In this document: in pieces, positions 1 to 12,539 of the stretch
Layout of the letters: the number at the start of each line of letters is the position of its first letter
Position numbering within the stretch: position 1 is the stretch's first letter
Assembly (NCBI GenBank): GCA_019828545.1
Contig: JACVRA010000258.1
Span: 372,001 to 436,000, forward strand
From: Paracamarosporium sp. OC-R06-R3
Lineage: Eukaryota > Ascomycota > Dothideomycetes > Pleosporales > Didymosphaeriaceae
DNA length: 64,000 nt
Direction: 5' to 3'
Translations under genes and position numbers: made by a program
Notes under the pieces: model-generated
What the model was told of the DNA's origin: nothing
Database searches by the model: none
Seen by the model: only the letters and a program-made list of their open reading frames with translations

Positions 1-2114
1 TGCCGCGAGTAGGCAAAGTCAGGAGGGCGGTGATAACGGTCATATGAGCAGAAAAAAGCAGAGCAGGCGATGGCTTACGTTACAGCGTGATGGATGTAAG
101 CGGGTAGTCGAGGGATCGATGGCCCCCAAGATGCCATGATGACCACCTGGTCGCGGAGCCTGGTAAAAGCAGGCATATGTCGGGGAATCTCTTTCTCATG
201 GGAAGAGGCTTAGAGATTGAAATTAGTGTATGCATTCTAGCGATATTTTGACGATGTTCGCCACACAGAGTAAGCATGGCATCTATTGAAAGCTCAATCC
301 TCTATACTAAGTAGGTTGCAATCCTTCAGGGAACCGCCATCACAGTCAAAGTAATAGTTTCGATGCAAAGCTACAGTATTACAACGTACAGCTGAGTATA
401 CACTATGTTCACAGGATAGGTAGTAAGGAGCCCGACCATGTAAAATCTCTTATCATGTGTTTGCACTTTACCAAGGTTCCATGCCCTATGTGACCCATAT
501 ACCTGTGTTCCCTTGGCAATTCATATCATGAAATGGTGTGGCTCGAAGCACTACATGCTAACTATCATGAATTGTTCAAAGTAGTCATAGCTGAGGTAGC
601 TAAGCATGTACACAAGGCATGTAAAAAGCCAGCCTCGGTTGAGTTGAACCCCGCAGCTTGTGAGGAGACAGGGGTTTGGCGATGTGTGTATGCACAAAAT
701 CATTGGCGAGAGTACACGCGAGAATCAAAGCCAGCCACTCGATAGTTAACCACGTGCTTGTGCACGGTATGTGGCCCGGTGGCTTGAACCTTCGTTAAAT
801 GGTAACCAGGATTGGTGTGATGGGCGAGATGTCGCCCCGCGGAAAATACATGGATGGTCGAAACGCAGGCGCAAATGACGGTCTAGATGAGTCTGTAAAG
901 TAATTGAGTAAGTCGTCTTACTGAATAGCAAGAGCTGATATGGATGTGGGAGTTCACTTGGCAGTTTTTGCCTGATCGCCTATCCTACGTAATAATGGCC
1001 GGGGTCGCGCGGTATCCTGCAGCAGCGGCCGCTCCGAGATTCCTCTGGCCTGTCACTGTCGTTTGCCTAATCGTCGAACACATTGCATAGCATGAACAGC
1101 CATACTCGATTTCAGCGTACACGAAGTTGGTGTTATGCGAACTTACATGCAAATGCGTTGCATACTGGACAAAAGTCCGGCAAACGAACTTGGATTCGGC
1201 ATATGGAATGAGCCTCGGTCGGAAGAATAGTACAAGTTGCTAGCCTCGCATACTATTGGCAAGACTCTTGTTTGCTGAGTCTCCATGGTCATCGGGCCAT
1301 TATGGTTGTGTTGTCAAGCTACCTGTGTGGTCTTTGGCAAGTGGATCTTGAATGGGGGTGCATCACCCGATCCCGAGTCAGTCGGCCCAGGATCCTCCGC
1401 ACGACTAGCCTAGCCGTGCGGGTTAGTACCGGCAATGTATCCAACTCAGGGCAGGCTCCAAACGAAAATGTGGAGGCGGCAGAGAATGCCCAGACTTGCC
1501 TCCGCGACCCCGCGAATCTGGGGGGTCAGTCATAATGCTGCAAACTCGTAGCACAGCAGTGGCTCGAAAGAGAGCCGCATGCAACACAACACGAGGGATG
1601 CCGATCTGCGGCTGAGTCTCTATTGAGCTGTCCCAGGTTTCTGATCCGGGGAGAACGGCCAAGAGATGTGATGGAAAGATTCCACGAAGCCCGTTGAACG
1701 GAGAGTGAATTGCAATTCGTTGGATGATTGCTTAGTGGCGCTCCACAGCTGTTGTTCTTCTGCGGGGAACGGCACGTGCCAAGCCACCATCCCCCAGATC
1801 CACTAGGCGTTCCCGCCGCTATCCTGGCTCAACAGTGTTCTCGTTGGCTCACAAGGGGTGAAGACCTCGAAAGGATGTGGCAATTCCGCCATGACAGTGT
1901 CATTCCGCTGCCGCTGCCTCGGTACTCTTCCAACATCGAGACCCCTTGTCGGTGCACGCGGCTTGGCAGCAATCATCCCCAGCTGTGCAGGCGCCACCTG
2001 CCGAAACAAGCCCTCAGTGACATATAGATCGCATGTTCCTGGTCGTTGGATCTGATCTACATTTTGTTTTCTTCCTACAAACATTCCTACGTTCTCTCAT
2101 AACTCTTTTTCACC
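1..2114. other. intergenic, no gene recognised
   Basis: Only short open frames occur here on either strand, without splice structure or recognisable domains. The last ~100 bases form a pyrimidine-rich leader to the MFS gene, whose ATG sits in a good context (CACCATGGC). Confidence 0.6.
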
Positions 2115-3797
2115 ATGGCACAAGCAGGCATCGAGAAGGACCCTGCGTCGATGTTGGAGGATGTCGAGCGCAGCCCGACAAAGTCGTCCTATGGCGTTGA
2201 CTACGAGTCGGAATTCACGGAGCGGGAACAGAAGAAGATCATTCATCGCATTGACCGGCGTCTTGTCGTAACTGTTGGGGTCTTATACTGCATATCCTTG
2301 ATGGACCGCACGAATCTGTCCGCGGCAGCAGTTGCTGGGTAGGTGTTTGCTTTCTCGTCACGTTGAAAAAAGACTAACAGATATCAGCATGAACAGAGAG
2401 CTGTTGCTTACGCTTCCCTTCCCGTCTGGAAGCACAGTTTCACGGTACTCCGTCGTGACCCTAGTATTCTTCACCACCTATATCGTCTTCCAACCACCGT
2501 CGACCGTTCTTATTCGCAAACTTGGCCCGCGTCTCCATCTCTCTGTGATCACGACATTGTGGGGCGCAGTTATGATCGGCATGGGTTTTGTCAAGGACTG
2601 GGAGTCTCTGGCTGGCCTGCGAGTAATTCTCGGAATCTTGGAGGCAGGATTCTTTCCATCTTGCGTGTACCTTCTTTCGACATGGTATACTCGCTTTGAC
2701 GTTGGCAAACGCTACTCAGTCTTTTACATGCTTGGAAGTTTGGCCTCAGCATGCGCGGGTATCCTCGCGTACGGTTTGATGCAACTGGGCGGCAAGAACA
2801 ACTCGTGCAGATCTCCTCCATGCCCTGGTCATGCGGGCTTGACGGGATGGAGATGGATCTTCATCATCGAAGGAGCCTTGACCTGTGCTTTGGGCATTGG
2901 CGCCTACTTTGCGCTTGTTGACTTTCCTGACAAAGCTCACAAGAGTTGGAAATTCCTCACTGAACGCGAGGCACAGTTCATCATCGCTCGAGTCGATCGA
3001 GACCGTGGAGATGCGAAGCCTCAACCGTGGGCAGCTGGAAAATTCTTCCGTGCTGCTTTGGACATCAAGATCTGGGGTTATGCTCTGGTAAGCATACACT
3101 TAAGCTTCAGTTCGTGTATACTAACCGCGGTTTAGATTTTTTTCAACACGACCACCGTGACCTATGCACTTGCGTACTTCCTCCCCATAATCCTAAATGA
3201 GAAGATGAAATTCTCAGTTGCCGCATCACAATGCTTGGTCGCTCCGCCCTACGCTCTGGCAGCAATCGTCATGTACGCTACTGGATGGGCTGGCGACCGG
3301 TATAAGATGCGAGGCCCCATCATCATATTCAACATGATTTTGTGCTTGATTGGTCTCCCGATCATGGGTTTCCACAGTAAAGCTTCCGTCCAGTATTTCG
3401 GTGTATTCCTTACCACTGCTGGTGCCAACAGCAATATTCCGGCCGCCATGTCGTACCAGGCGAACAACATCAGAGGCCAGTGGAAGCGCGCCTTCTGCTC
3501 AGCGACCCTGGTTGGTTTCGGAGGTATCGGTGGAATTGCTGGAGGACTCGTCTTCAGGACGCAGGATGCTCCTAATTACCGACCGGGAATCTACGCGTGC
3601 ATTGCATGCTGCTTGCTCTCAATCCTGGTTGTTGGATTGCTGACTTTGAAATTCTCCCGTGCGAATGCGAAGGCAGCTCGCGGCGAGATTGAGCTCGAGG
3701 ATAGCGACGTAAGTTTTCTGACATTTTTTCGAAGTTTACGCAGTTGCTGACAGCTTTGTAGGAGGATCACCAGCGTGGTTTCCGGTACACTATCTAA
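2115..3797 (+). CDS. MFS transporter, Dal5/Tna1-like anion:cation symporter family
   Basis: Plasma-membrane permease of the major facilitator superfamily, predicted to import a small organic anion such as allantoate or nicotinate; the substrate is not determinable here. Proposed exons are 2115-2338, 2388-3087, 3136-3708 and 3762-3797, giving 510 aa. All introns are GT-AG and phases agree; intron 1 has a GACTAAC branch site. The cytosolic N-terminus is acidic. TM1 carries LMDRTNLSAAAVAGM, typical of the family, then VFQPPSTVLIRKLGPR in the TM2-TM3 region. The protein ends HQRGFRYTI, matching the usual FRYxx end of this family, so the gene looks complete. An insertion of about 10 residues after NRELLLT is slightly longer than usual and could hide a missed splice. 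It is transcribed towards the next gene, which lies on the opposite strand. Confidence 0.9.
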
Positions 3798-4321
3798 GCA
3801 CTTGCGCCTTAGGTGCTTAGAGCCTGTTGATGTAAGATTGCTGAACCTCGGCTATGGGATAAAGTTACGAGACATGATTTGCATGGTCCATCCTCCTCTT
3901 CTTGAAACGGTCGCTATGGCCGTGTTTCCATTGGTGTAGGAATGGACCCAGTCTGTGTCTTTCCAAGACCCCCTTCGAGCAGTTGGTAGTGAATAGCCTA
4001 TAGATACATCAGTAGCCCTCAAGCCCTATATGAAACGTTACGACATTCTGATTACTGATTAAGATTGCTTTGTGGGACCATGTGTTACCGAGGTGTGTTC
4101 TTCATGTTGGGCTCGATCAGTAATCTAGCCAGGTACTTCCTGTGTCACCCCGCTCGCTTCCATGGCATTGCTCGCTTTCGCTCGTAACGGCTCTCTGTAT
4201 GTCTTTACAAGCTGACGGGTTATTCTAAATACCCAGTTGAAATATCAATTCTGATGTCCATTTATCCTGACAAAGTCGCGCCCAAGCCTTCCTCACAAGA
4301 CTTAGAACCTGGGCAAGGCCT
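3798..4321. other. convergent intergenic region
   Basis: This lies between the 3' ends of the MFS gene and the minus-strand membrane-protein gene. I see no open frame of note and no repeats. Confidence 0.6.
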
Positions 4322-5487
4322 TCATTTCTTCTCGCTGGTCTTCCCAGCCCGCAATCCAGCCAGCTCAAAGATCAGGATAAGCCTACACGCTACCGTCGAA
4401 ACTACGTAGCGCCACAGCACCATATTCAGAACATCAGACACGCTGACCAACTGGAGTGAAGAAAGTACAATTGTGCCGAAAACAACGTGAATAAAACCAC
4501 AGCATCCCGCGGCCATATTGAGTAGTACGGCTATCCTTGGAACTTTGGTGTCATTGTCGAAGTCTTCTGTGTCGCGATTGGCGCATAGCTTTGTCTCTTT
4601 GACGAACGTAGCGCCCAGTCGTACCAAGAAGGATTGTTTCTTTAGCGTTTCGTGTTGGGGCGTTCCCGTCCACTATTTATCATTAATAATTCGTGGCCGT
4701 CTGAATCCTCAACTCTGACCCCCTTTCGTAGATGTTGAGGCTGCATGTTCGCGACAAAATAGCTTGCTGCGGCGATGATATGTACGATCGAAGCCAAAGA
4801 TGTCCACAGCACCGGTAAAAAGTTCGTTGTACACCCCCATGCCAATATGCTATTCTGTCCTAGATTGATCGAAGTGAACATGACGTTTCCTGCAGCTGCT
4901 ATCGCAAGTATATACTGGATTGCGCTGAATAGCACAGCTACCATCGCGCTTTTCCGCTCGATCTTGAGCTTCCCAGCATCTCCCAAGCCGTCCACGTCTG
5001 CCAGTATACGTTTAGGATCATTATATTCGAACATGCGACTCGAATATATAGCAGGCGCTCCTAAGCTGATAAATAATGAAAGAACAGGCCGGTGTGCCGA
5101 AAGCAATGCTATCTCTGCAACGTTAGGTCCGATGGTAGACAGCAGTGTTGGCATAAGACCCAACACAACGCCCGCAGCCTGGAAGTTTGTGATTAAGTCG
5201 GCACCGAGCTTATCGAGAATGCAAGCTTCGTGTTGGTAGCAGATGGAGAGTAACTGCGAAGACTCAACCGAGCCTCGTTTCGCAGCAAAAGCATGTCGGT
5301 AGTCGCGCAGGGTTACGTTGCAGACACCGGTCGAAACCTTGTGTAAAGTGCGCTCGTACTTCAGTAGCCAGGATTGAAACTGCTCGCCGTAGGGCTTGGG
5401 AAATCCGTGGGACGAATGGTAGGGAAAATGCTCGCCATCGGCACAGACGGGGACGGCTATGAGGAGTACAATAGCTGCGAAGTGCAT
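4322..5487 (-). CDS. uncharacterised fungal membrane protein with signal peptide
   Basis: The start at 5487 gives a clear signal peptide (MHFAAIVLLIAVPVCADG). An extracellular N-terminal domain of about 85 aa follows, with cysteines in CNVTL, CYQHEAC and similar contexts. Then come several hydrophobic segments (VVLGLMPTLLSTIGPNVAE; AMVAVLFSAIQYILAIAAAG; LWTSLASIVHIIAAASYFVA). The C-terminal segment, in another frame, adds CCGFIHVVFGTIVLSSLQL and ends LAGLRAGKTSEKK. A phase-consistent intron at about 4640-4719 joins them (361 aa), but its donor (GTCAGA) and acceptor (TAAAG) are weak; a GTTGAG donor 6 nt downstream also keeps phase. I know this layout from conserved hypothetical Pezizomycotina proteins, without an assigned function. 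If neither splice is used, the gene carries a frameshift. Confidence 0.7.
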
Positions 5488-7131
5488 CGTGTATGCGTAC
5501 GACTAAGCTAGGTGGAAATCGCTGATAACGCAAATATATGCCTGCCTAGGATGAGAGGCATACATCTTCGTTCATTCTCATTGTCGTGATCTTGGCTTTG
5601 GGGGCGTCATCGCGAGGTCAAACATGGTGTGTATGGGGGCCGTCTCAACGACCAATAAGATGCAATCACGCATTCACGCACAGCTACGCGCCTGCCCGTA
5701 AGCAACGACTCACAGATCCCACGGTCACAGAGTTGTAAATCAAGGGAAAGGTGAGAATCCACGCTCATGCCTGCCACAATGTTTCCGTGGGACGATGGCT
5801 TGGTTGAACGTCATTGAGCGAAGGGCAAGCCTTGACTACAATACCATAGGCTTTAGCTCGTCTGCATTCTTTCCGGCCAATTTAATAGTCTCTCCGTCTT
5901 CAATTCTAGTTCTAGCTCTTAGTCACGTCTTTTTCTACTTGCCCTTCCGATTTTTCATGTCGCGCTATAAGTACTATGCTAAACGCGGCATAGTTTAGAT
6001 GCTTGCGTAACACCGCTTGGCTTCTAGCCCGGCCAATCATCTGATATAGTGCTAGCGCCATCACATGATGTGAGCACAGGCCACTCATCTCAAGCTATAT
6101 AAGCCGGCTGCCCGCCATCTTTTACACCTCATACTTACCTTCTTGGGGTTCCCTGAGCTCAAGCTTTCAGGAACCAGTCGTTCTCGCCTGCATTGCACAG
6201 CGCGGAGCTGGGAGCGACTTCAGTCTCCTTCGGGGGCCTGACCGGGGCAATTTTTGCTGGTCCACCTACATCACTTTTCATTGATGCCGCCGCTGGGAGC
6301 GACGCTTCAAGGAAGAGGCAATACAGCTGCAGCAATCAGTGACTTGGCGAGAGTGTCTGCTTCGCCCATCTGTGTTTGGCCGTGGCTTCCAAATCTGGGT
6401 TTGACGCCTGGGCGATGAGCCTGAGCTCTCCGGCACAATGTCACTCCGGCCGTTTTTTACATGTAATTTAGCTAAATCATCACAATGCATCACAATACTC
6501 AAAGTCTTTGATGCCCGTAGACTCTGCCGTCATTTCCGAAGTGGAGTGTACCAAGCGCTGCGGTTCCTCCTGTCGCTCGTCTCGACGGAATGTTGGTGGC
6601 TGAAACCAGGCTGCCGATTTGGCCGATCCTCATTTCCAAAGTACGAAATTTCACTTCACGAATTTAGGTACAAAATCCAATTCCCAAAATATGGTGGCTT
6701 GACACGGCTGTGCTCGGAAAACCTTACCGTCACGTGATGTTACAGCAGCTCGTCCTGTCAGACGCTTTCACCACACGTCTGGTATTGGACAGTTGGCATC
6801 GCATACACGTAGTTAAATGCTGAGCTGCGCCTCCTCTATCAGAGGGTCGACGCACGCGCGGCACGCCCGTGAACCTAAAGGCGATAGCCTGTTGTCTCAT
6901 GCAGGAACCCGGCGGTGCTATTGGGCATGGTCTGCATTCACCCAAGGGAACTTATTATCCAATGTCATGTCGATAGTAGAAAGAACAGGCAAGCAAAGAA
7001 ATTCTGTCTTCTTCAACACTATGTAGGTGCACATCTCACTCTTTGATTGCATAGGTAGTATATGTTGTTTTCTCAAAATGCTGTCTCACTGTCCAAAGGG
7101 CCGTGAAGACCAGGAGCGAGCGACACAGCAC
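5488..7131. other. intergenic; isolated TATA-like promoter motif
   Basis: No gene recognised. A good TATA box (CTATATAAG, around 6094) is followed by a pyrimidine-rich stretch resembling a fungal start region, but no convincing open frame follows. A small hairpin (CTATGC ... GCATAG) lies at about 5975-5995. The stretch may hold a non-coding transcript or the remains of a promoter. Confidence 0.3.
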
Positions 7132-7341
7132 TCACGGCGGTATAGGGTTGTAGTCACTCATGGCGCGAGCATTGTCGTCAGGAAGCTCCATAATATTCAG
7201 GCAATCTCCAAGGTCCGTCCACTCTGGCTTCAACAAGCCTTTGGAGAGCTCTGAGCTTTTGCGCAGAACACTCCCATGAACATAGAGTGTATCTAGACCA
7301 TCTCCAGTTACAGAGACCACTATCTTCACGATGTTGTCTCA
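7132..7341 (-). pseudogene. BTB/POZ domain relic
   Basis: A 65-codon minus-strand frame reads like the first half of a fungal BTB domain: VSVTGDGLDTLYVHGSVLRK, then a serine/lysine stretch, LLKPEWTD and ELPDDNARAMSDY. These match the family pattern of a VH..L...S..F..AL+PEW core followed by the LPDDEP motif. The frame has no ATG (an upstream TGA closes it), and it stops right after SDY where the family continues with a conserved W-L-Y-T segment. I infer a fragment of a decayed or truncated gene. It lies just beyond the 3' end of the permease gene. Short missed exons cannot be excluded. Confidence 0.45.
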
Positions 7342-7510
7342 ATGACTAGGTTTGTGGGTCCACACGGCTACAGTTTTACATACTTTAGCCCAAAACTAAT
7401 CTTCTTTTCTACGTTCCTAGTGCTAAAAATTGTGATAGGGCCTACTCTCCTCTAGTGTCTCTACCTAGCAGCTACTCTTTGAAGCCTCGACTTGTCGTCT
7501 ATTTATTTTT

Positions 7511-9293
7511 TTATTCATATGCTTGCTCACTCTCGACTTCTCTTATCGGTCCCTTGAAATAGCTCTTAGCTCTAAAAACATACCACCCTGTACAAAATAA
7601 CACCACGCTCCCAAATATTAGAATGGCCCAGTTTGCCGTCTCTGGTGTTGTAGGGGTGGTTGGAGGCCAGAAAATCCAAACAATGAGGAACAGGAGGTAA
7701 GAACATGCAAAAATATTATTCATGGTACCCCAGGGCTCCGGTATGCGCCACGGTCCCCATGTAAGCGGGAGATTGTCACCGTACGTCGGGTATGGGTCAT
7801 GAGGCTTTAGTGCACCCGTGAGGCGGCGCCACAGCAGCAGCATGCAAACAATAAAGTACGGAAAATAGAAGCCAGCCACACCAAGAGATGTCAAAGCACT
7901 GAAGGCAATAGTCGATCCTAACAGGATGAGTGACAAGATTGTAGAGATAAGAAGCGTTGCTGCGATAGCGAAGACTGGAAGGGTATTTTTCGAGAGCTAC
8001 ATGAATCAGTATGGAAAGACCTTGATCGCAAGAGATGATCTTACCTTTGTCAAGTGATGCGAAAATGGCAACCCTTGGTCTCGCGAAAATGCCCATAGCA
8101 TTCGAGATGCACAAGCGTATATGGAGATCGCACTTGCTACTGACATAATCACCAGGACAGTGACCATTAGTTGGGTGCCCGCCATGGATTTTACAGCTTG
8201 CCTAAAAATCTCAATGGTAGGGTAAAACAAGGTCTGTTGAGACTCCAAGGCAGCGTCGAGATCCCCCACGCAAAACAGCATGGCAACAGCGATAGCGAAT
8301 GCGAGCATGCCATTCAGAGATACGGTCCAAACGATGGCTTGCGGAACAACAGTTGCGGCAGATTGGATCTCTTCGGATAACTACAACCTGTTAGCGTTTG
8401 CGCACTGAAGCGGACGGAGAACCATACATGGACAGCGCAATCTGCTGATATGAAGCAATAAGCCGAAATTGGGAGGCCGACCATAAACGACAACGTCTGC
8501 GAATACCACCCTCCCAAATTCATGAACGTTGTAAATACGAGTGATGGATCCGAATGTGGTGCAAAGTAAACCAACGGCACGAGGATCAGAAAGAATCCCA
8601 CCAGATGGAAAATGAGCACAATGCCTTCGAATTTTGCTAGAAGTCGACCTGTGGTGCTGTTGACACCCACCGCCAGTGCCATGGTAGCCCACATCAGTAG
8701 CATTGTGTGATACGCCTTTGGAATATACGTGGTGTGTGCCAAAGCAACCATACCTTGGATCAAAGTGGCAACGGCACATCCAGTAGAGCAAGCGATTGAT
8801 TGCCACGCGGAGACTGTGAGCCAGGCTGTAAGATAAGAGAGAAAGTTCTTGCATGACTCTGGCGCAATCATAGCTACCCAGTGGTCTAGACGTTAACATT
8901 AGTGTTGTTGTCGAAGGTGTGAAAACCATGCTATGGAAATTGGAACTCACATTGGCCTCCAGTGGTTGGCGCTATTGATGCTAGCTCAGCGATTACCGTG
9001 AATGTAGAGAGAGCGCCGATCCAATTGATCAAGAGACCCCAAATAATACCTGCTGGGCCCCCATTGTAAAATCCTCCCACTAAGGAAACGAGGATCCCTT
9101 CCCAAGATACCAGGGCAGAGCATGAGAAACCAAGGATGGACATGAATCCGAAAGTTCTGTTGAGAAGAGGTTTCTTTCCCAGTCTAAGAAGTTGTCGATC
9201 GTCACTGATCATTAGATTATGATGCTCCTCTGGTCTAACAGACTTAAGGGAGTTACTTTTGGGAGCCTGTAGCTCGATCTCCTCTTGAGCCAT
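7511..9293 (-). CDS. amino acid/GABA permease (APC superfamily, UGA4-like)
   Basis: Predicted plasma-membrane or vacuolar importer of GABA, choline or a related amine or amino acid. Exons on the minus strand are 9293-8951, 8885-8428, 8380-8045 and 7996-7511. The three GT-AG introns are 65, 47 and 48 nt with agreeing phases, giving 540 aa. The N-terminus is hydrophilic, followed by RTFGFMSILGFSCSALVSWE. The splice at 8951/8885 rebuilds the conserved TTGGQYHWVAMIAPES motif of TM3. Later segments include GLPISAYCFISADCAVHLSE and ISIYACASRMLWAFSRDQGL, both characteristic of this family. About 12 TM segments are visible. The ATG at 9293 lies about 620 bp from the divergent rhodopsin-domain gene, so the two could share a control region. 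Confidence 0.93.
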
Positions 9294-9912
9294 GGTGAGA
9301 AAACGAAGAAATTGATCTAGAGGTCGGATTGACCACAAGAGAGAATGCAGGTGTATTTCAAGTATGCACTGTAGGAAGTGGCAGGGATAAAATCTAATAC
9401 GCTCTGATATTCGTATTCACAAGGTACAGGAGATAGGAGATTCCTGAGGAAATCTCCATGAAGAAGGTGCCACGGCAACATATTATCCAATCAACAGCGT
9501 TTTTGATCACACCCCAAACAACCTACGATTGCCAATACATTGATGTCCAAATCTAATCGGTGGCAAGATGCATTACTCGGGTCGTTAAAATGGCCCCCGC
9601 ACCCTTTGGCGAACCTCATTCCCGAAAGCGGAATCATGCTGCGAGTCAAAACCACTCGCAGTGTGGCACAACAAAGACGGAATATCAGGTATTAGGTTGT
9701 GTATAGATTGCGATAACACAATCCGTGCAATACCCATGGCATTGCACCCAGCAATTCCGATGCACTAAAAGGGGGACAGATGCTCCATAACGGACAGTAA
9801 AACGTGCAAGCGGATAGCGTTGTTTTGACACTTCCTAGACCCACAAGCTGCCGTTGCGCCTCCTGAACAACTTCATAGTTCTCACATTTGCTCCTTTATA
9901 AGAGCCAACGCG
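9294..9912. promoter_or_regulatory. divergent intergenic region between permease and rhodopsin-domain genes
   Basis: This 619-bp stretch separates two 5' ends and must contain both promoters. It contains CCAAT-type sequences (for example ATCCAATCAA near 9490). I see no other clear feature. Confidence 0.4.
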
Positions 9913-11074
9913 ATGGGTTTATTGATCGCTCGATCATCTGCTGGAATTACTGTTTCCTCTCGAAACCTTAATCCCATTCTCCAATTTGTTACTTGGCTCT
10001 TACTCGCTTTGACCACGTTGATGGTCTGCTTCAGGTTTTTGACCAGATACTTCCTAAAGGCAACCCGGCAATTTGGTCTGGAGGATGGATTCATGATTCT
10101 GGCATTCGTGAGCTAGCCTTGCAAATCAGTCGAATGAGCGTCTGCTTACAGGCTTGATTTAGATGTTCGGAGTCTGCCAGAGCGCAACGCTCCTTACTCG
10201 GCAAGCATCAGTGTTGGGGAAGGAGTTCGAAGATATCTCGCGGGGCGAATTAGAGGCAGCTCTAAAGGCGAGCGCTTCCTTCTGATTTTGCATGTCCTTA
10301 CTAACCATCTGCAAGGCCGAATACGCTGGAGATATTCTGTTTATTGCCGCTTTGTGTTTTGCCAAAGTATCTGTTTGCGCAAGCGTACTGTCACTCTCCC
10401 TAGATGAGTGGCATCGACGATCAAGCTACGCCTTGGCTGCGGTAGTCTTTTCATGGGCGACTAGCTCTATTTTAGGGGTGGCCTTTCAATGTGGAATTCA
10501 TGGATCGTGGGTCTCTGATACATCGCAATGTTTCCATAGGGTAGGTAGCCAGCGGACACAATTGTCAAGAAAGAATACTGACTATCCAAGTTGTCTTTCA
10601 TGCGCTACACTGCCGCCACAAATGCGGCGACTGATGTCGCTTTGATTCTCCTTCCTGCTTGGATGATACTCCCGCTGAATATGCCCATAAAAGCGCGTTT
10701 GCTAGTCCTATCGTTCTTCGCCACTCGCATACTGTCAGTACTCGTAAAACAGTTCAAAAGAATAGAAGCTAACCTCGGACAGAGTTATTGCTGCAACCTC
10801 CCTCCAGATTTTTTACCTTCCTCGACTCTATGGACCTAATTTCACACGCCGAGCGTGTCTGTACTTCATCACCGTCCAAATTGTACAGTTTGCAAGTATC
10901 TCGACTGCCTGCTTCACTTATTTTTGGCCATTCATGCGGTCTCTACGTAGCGGGTTAATGTGGGCAAACCAGACCACATTTACAACTCAATATGCGCTGT
11001 CCCGATTGACGTCACCCACGACAACATCGTCCAAGACAAAGTCAGCCAATAGCGCAGGCAATACACGATCTTGA
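9913..11074 (+). CDS. rhodopsin-domain (PTH11-like) 7TM integral membrane protein
   Basis: Fungal seven-transmembrane protein of the 'Rhodopsin domain, fungi' family, putative surface receptor-like protein. Proposed exons are 9913-10107, 10163-10267, 10316-10540, 10591-10733 and 10783-11074 (319 aa). Visible family landmarks are a first TM (LQFVTWLLLALTTLMVCFRF), FGLEDGFMIL, GKEFEDISRGEL, YAGDILFIAALCFAKVSVC, FQCG, NAATDVALILLP, ATRILVIAATSLQIFYLPRL and FWPFMRSLRSGLMW. All phases agree. Intron 2 is odd: the only donor giving the conserved LKAEYAGD junction is GC (AAG|GCGAGC), with a good CTAAC branch site and a CAAG acceptor. Either it is a rare GC-AG intron or the donor is damaged. The C-terminus is short and Ser/Thr-rich. 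Confidence 0.8.
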
Positions 11075-12539
11075 TGTGAGATGAGTAGATGATCTATTAC
11101 GAAAAAATGGGTGAGACCTTTTGTAGATATGTAAATTAGTACGACAAGAGAAGGAGTGTTGAGAAAGGAGATCTCGGCCTCTGAGAATTAGTAGAGTAAT
11201 TACGAACGCGCACACTCTGTGTCAAAATATGGAATATAGCGGTTAGTTATTGAGGTTTACTACTTACTATTTTTGAGCAGCTGAGTTGAAGTTTCTAGGC
11301 CGTACTCGAGATAGAATGATGTGACAGATGACATAGTAATCTAAACACAGTTTCAATGTTTGGGCGTTATTTTCTATAAGAGATAAGAATTGCTCGCATA
11401 GATATGCCGTTCAGAAAGAATGACGGAGCACATCTGTTGATGCTCTGGCTTTAAGGTATGCTTCAGCATCATGATCAGCTTGAAAGGTAACGCAAGAGCT
11501 GGAAAGATATGCATTGCTACTACAGCATCGTGAATTTGTCCACATTCAAACTTCCCAACACAATTTGGCTATCTGATTCACTCAACTCACAAGATAAATA
11601 CAGCAGGAAAGGTCCTCAACCATTCATGGCATATGCATCGCACACTATAATACTAAGTTAGATTTCTCCAAGCTCGGCCAGGAATATCGGGCGCTCAGAT
11701 CATCTAATTACCTAGGTACTCTCGACGAAGTCGCTGGATTCAGTCGCTACAACCGGGATGGGTACATTTGGAGCGTTATTTTCATCTTGTTGCACCCCTG
11801 AACGAACTGCTAGTTATCAGTCAAAGTACAACTTCACTAGGAGAAGATCTGAATAACCTTGGTGAAGTGGGGCAGCGACGCTCATTCCCGCAAAGAAAGT
11901 AATAACGAGGAACTTCAGATCCATTTTGAATGATGTCGTGTGTGGGAACTTGAAGAGTGAGAATATAGATTGTAATCCGAGAGATGGGAAATTCTTTGCG
12001 TCTAACTGTCAATGCTCAACTCTGTTAGAGACGGTTCTTATACCATTCTCAATACGACAACACAGTGGTTTTGCAATCTAGATTTGACATGCGTTTGAAC
12101 CGTATCAATAGTTGGCCCCCCAAATTATGGAGCACAAGGATGCTGGAATATGATAAGATAAATGAATATGAGATTATCGGGAATCGACATGCGGGGTTTT
12201 CTACCCAATCAAGTAGGAGTTTACATCAATGCCGATAATGATACCAATGTTTTGGCCCCAGGGTGTTGCCTCCCCCTCCCCCTGTTGGTGCAGACCATTC
12301 CGTGAACAAGTAAACCCCTACCCAATGCTTCGGCCAACCCCGCAAGCGTGCTGCTTGCTCATATATAGATTGAAATATACATTTCGGCAGTAAGTATCCC
12401 TGGGCAGACTGTATCCCTGGGCAGACTCCGCGCACTTCGTGAGACCTTCTCCGTGTTATTCCAATATACTTCACATCTATATCCCTCAAACCCGGTCTAA
12501 TCTTGGCTCTACAGCCCAAAGTCTCTTCCTATTTTCAGT
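11075..12539. other. intergenic, AT-rich, no gene recognised
   Basis: No coding signal is seen over about 1.4 kb. Much of it is AT-rich, as expected of old non-coding or decayed DNA. A 17-bp tandem duplication lies near the 3' end (separate entry). Confidence 0.55.
12394..12427. repeat. 17-bp tandem duplication
   Basis: The unit GTATCCCTGGGCAGACT occurs twice, head to tail and without mismatch, about 110 bp upstream of the UstYa-like start codon. It may be a recent slippage duplication or a doubled regulatory element. Confidence 0.85.

Noticed and set aside
2332..2388. ATG-like start at 2332 as a separate MFS start
   Set aside because: The upstream exon carries the conserved TM1 motif and splices in phase, so the true start is 2115.
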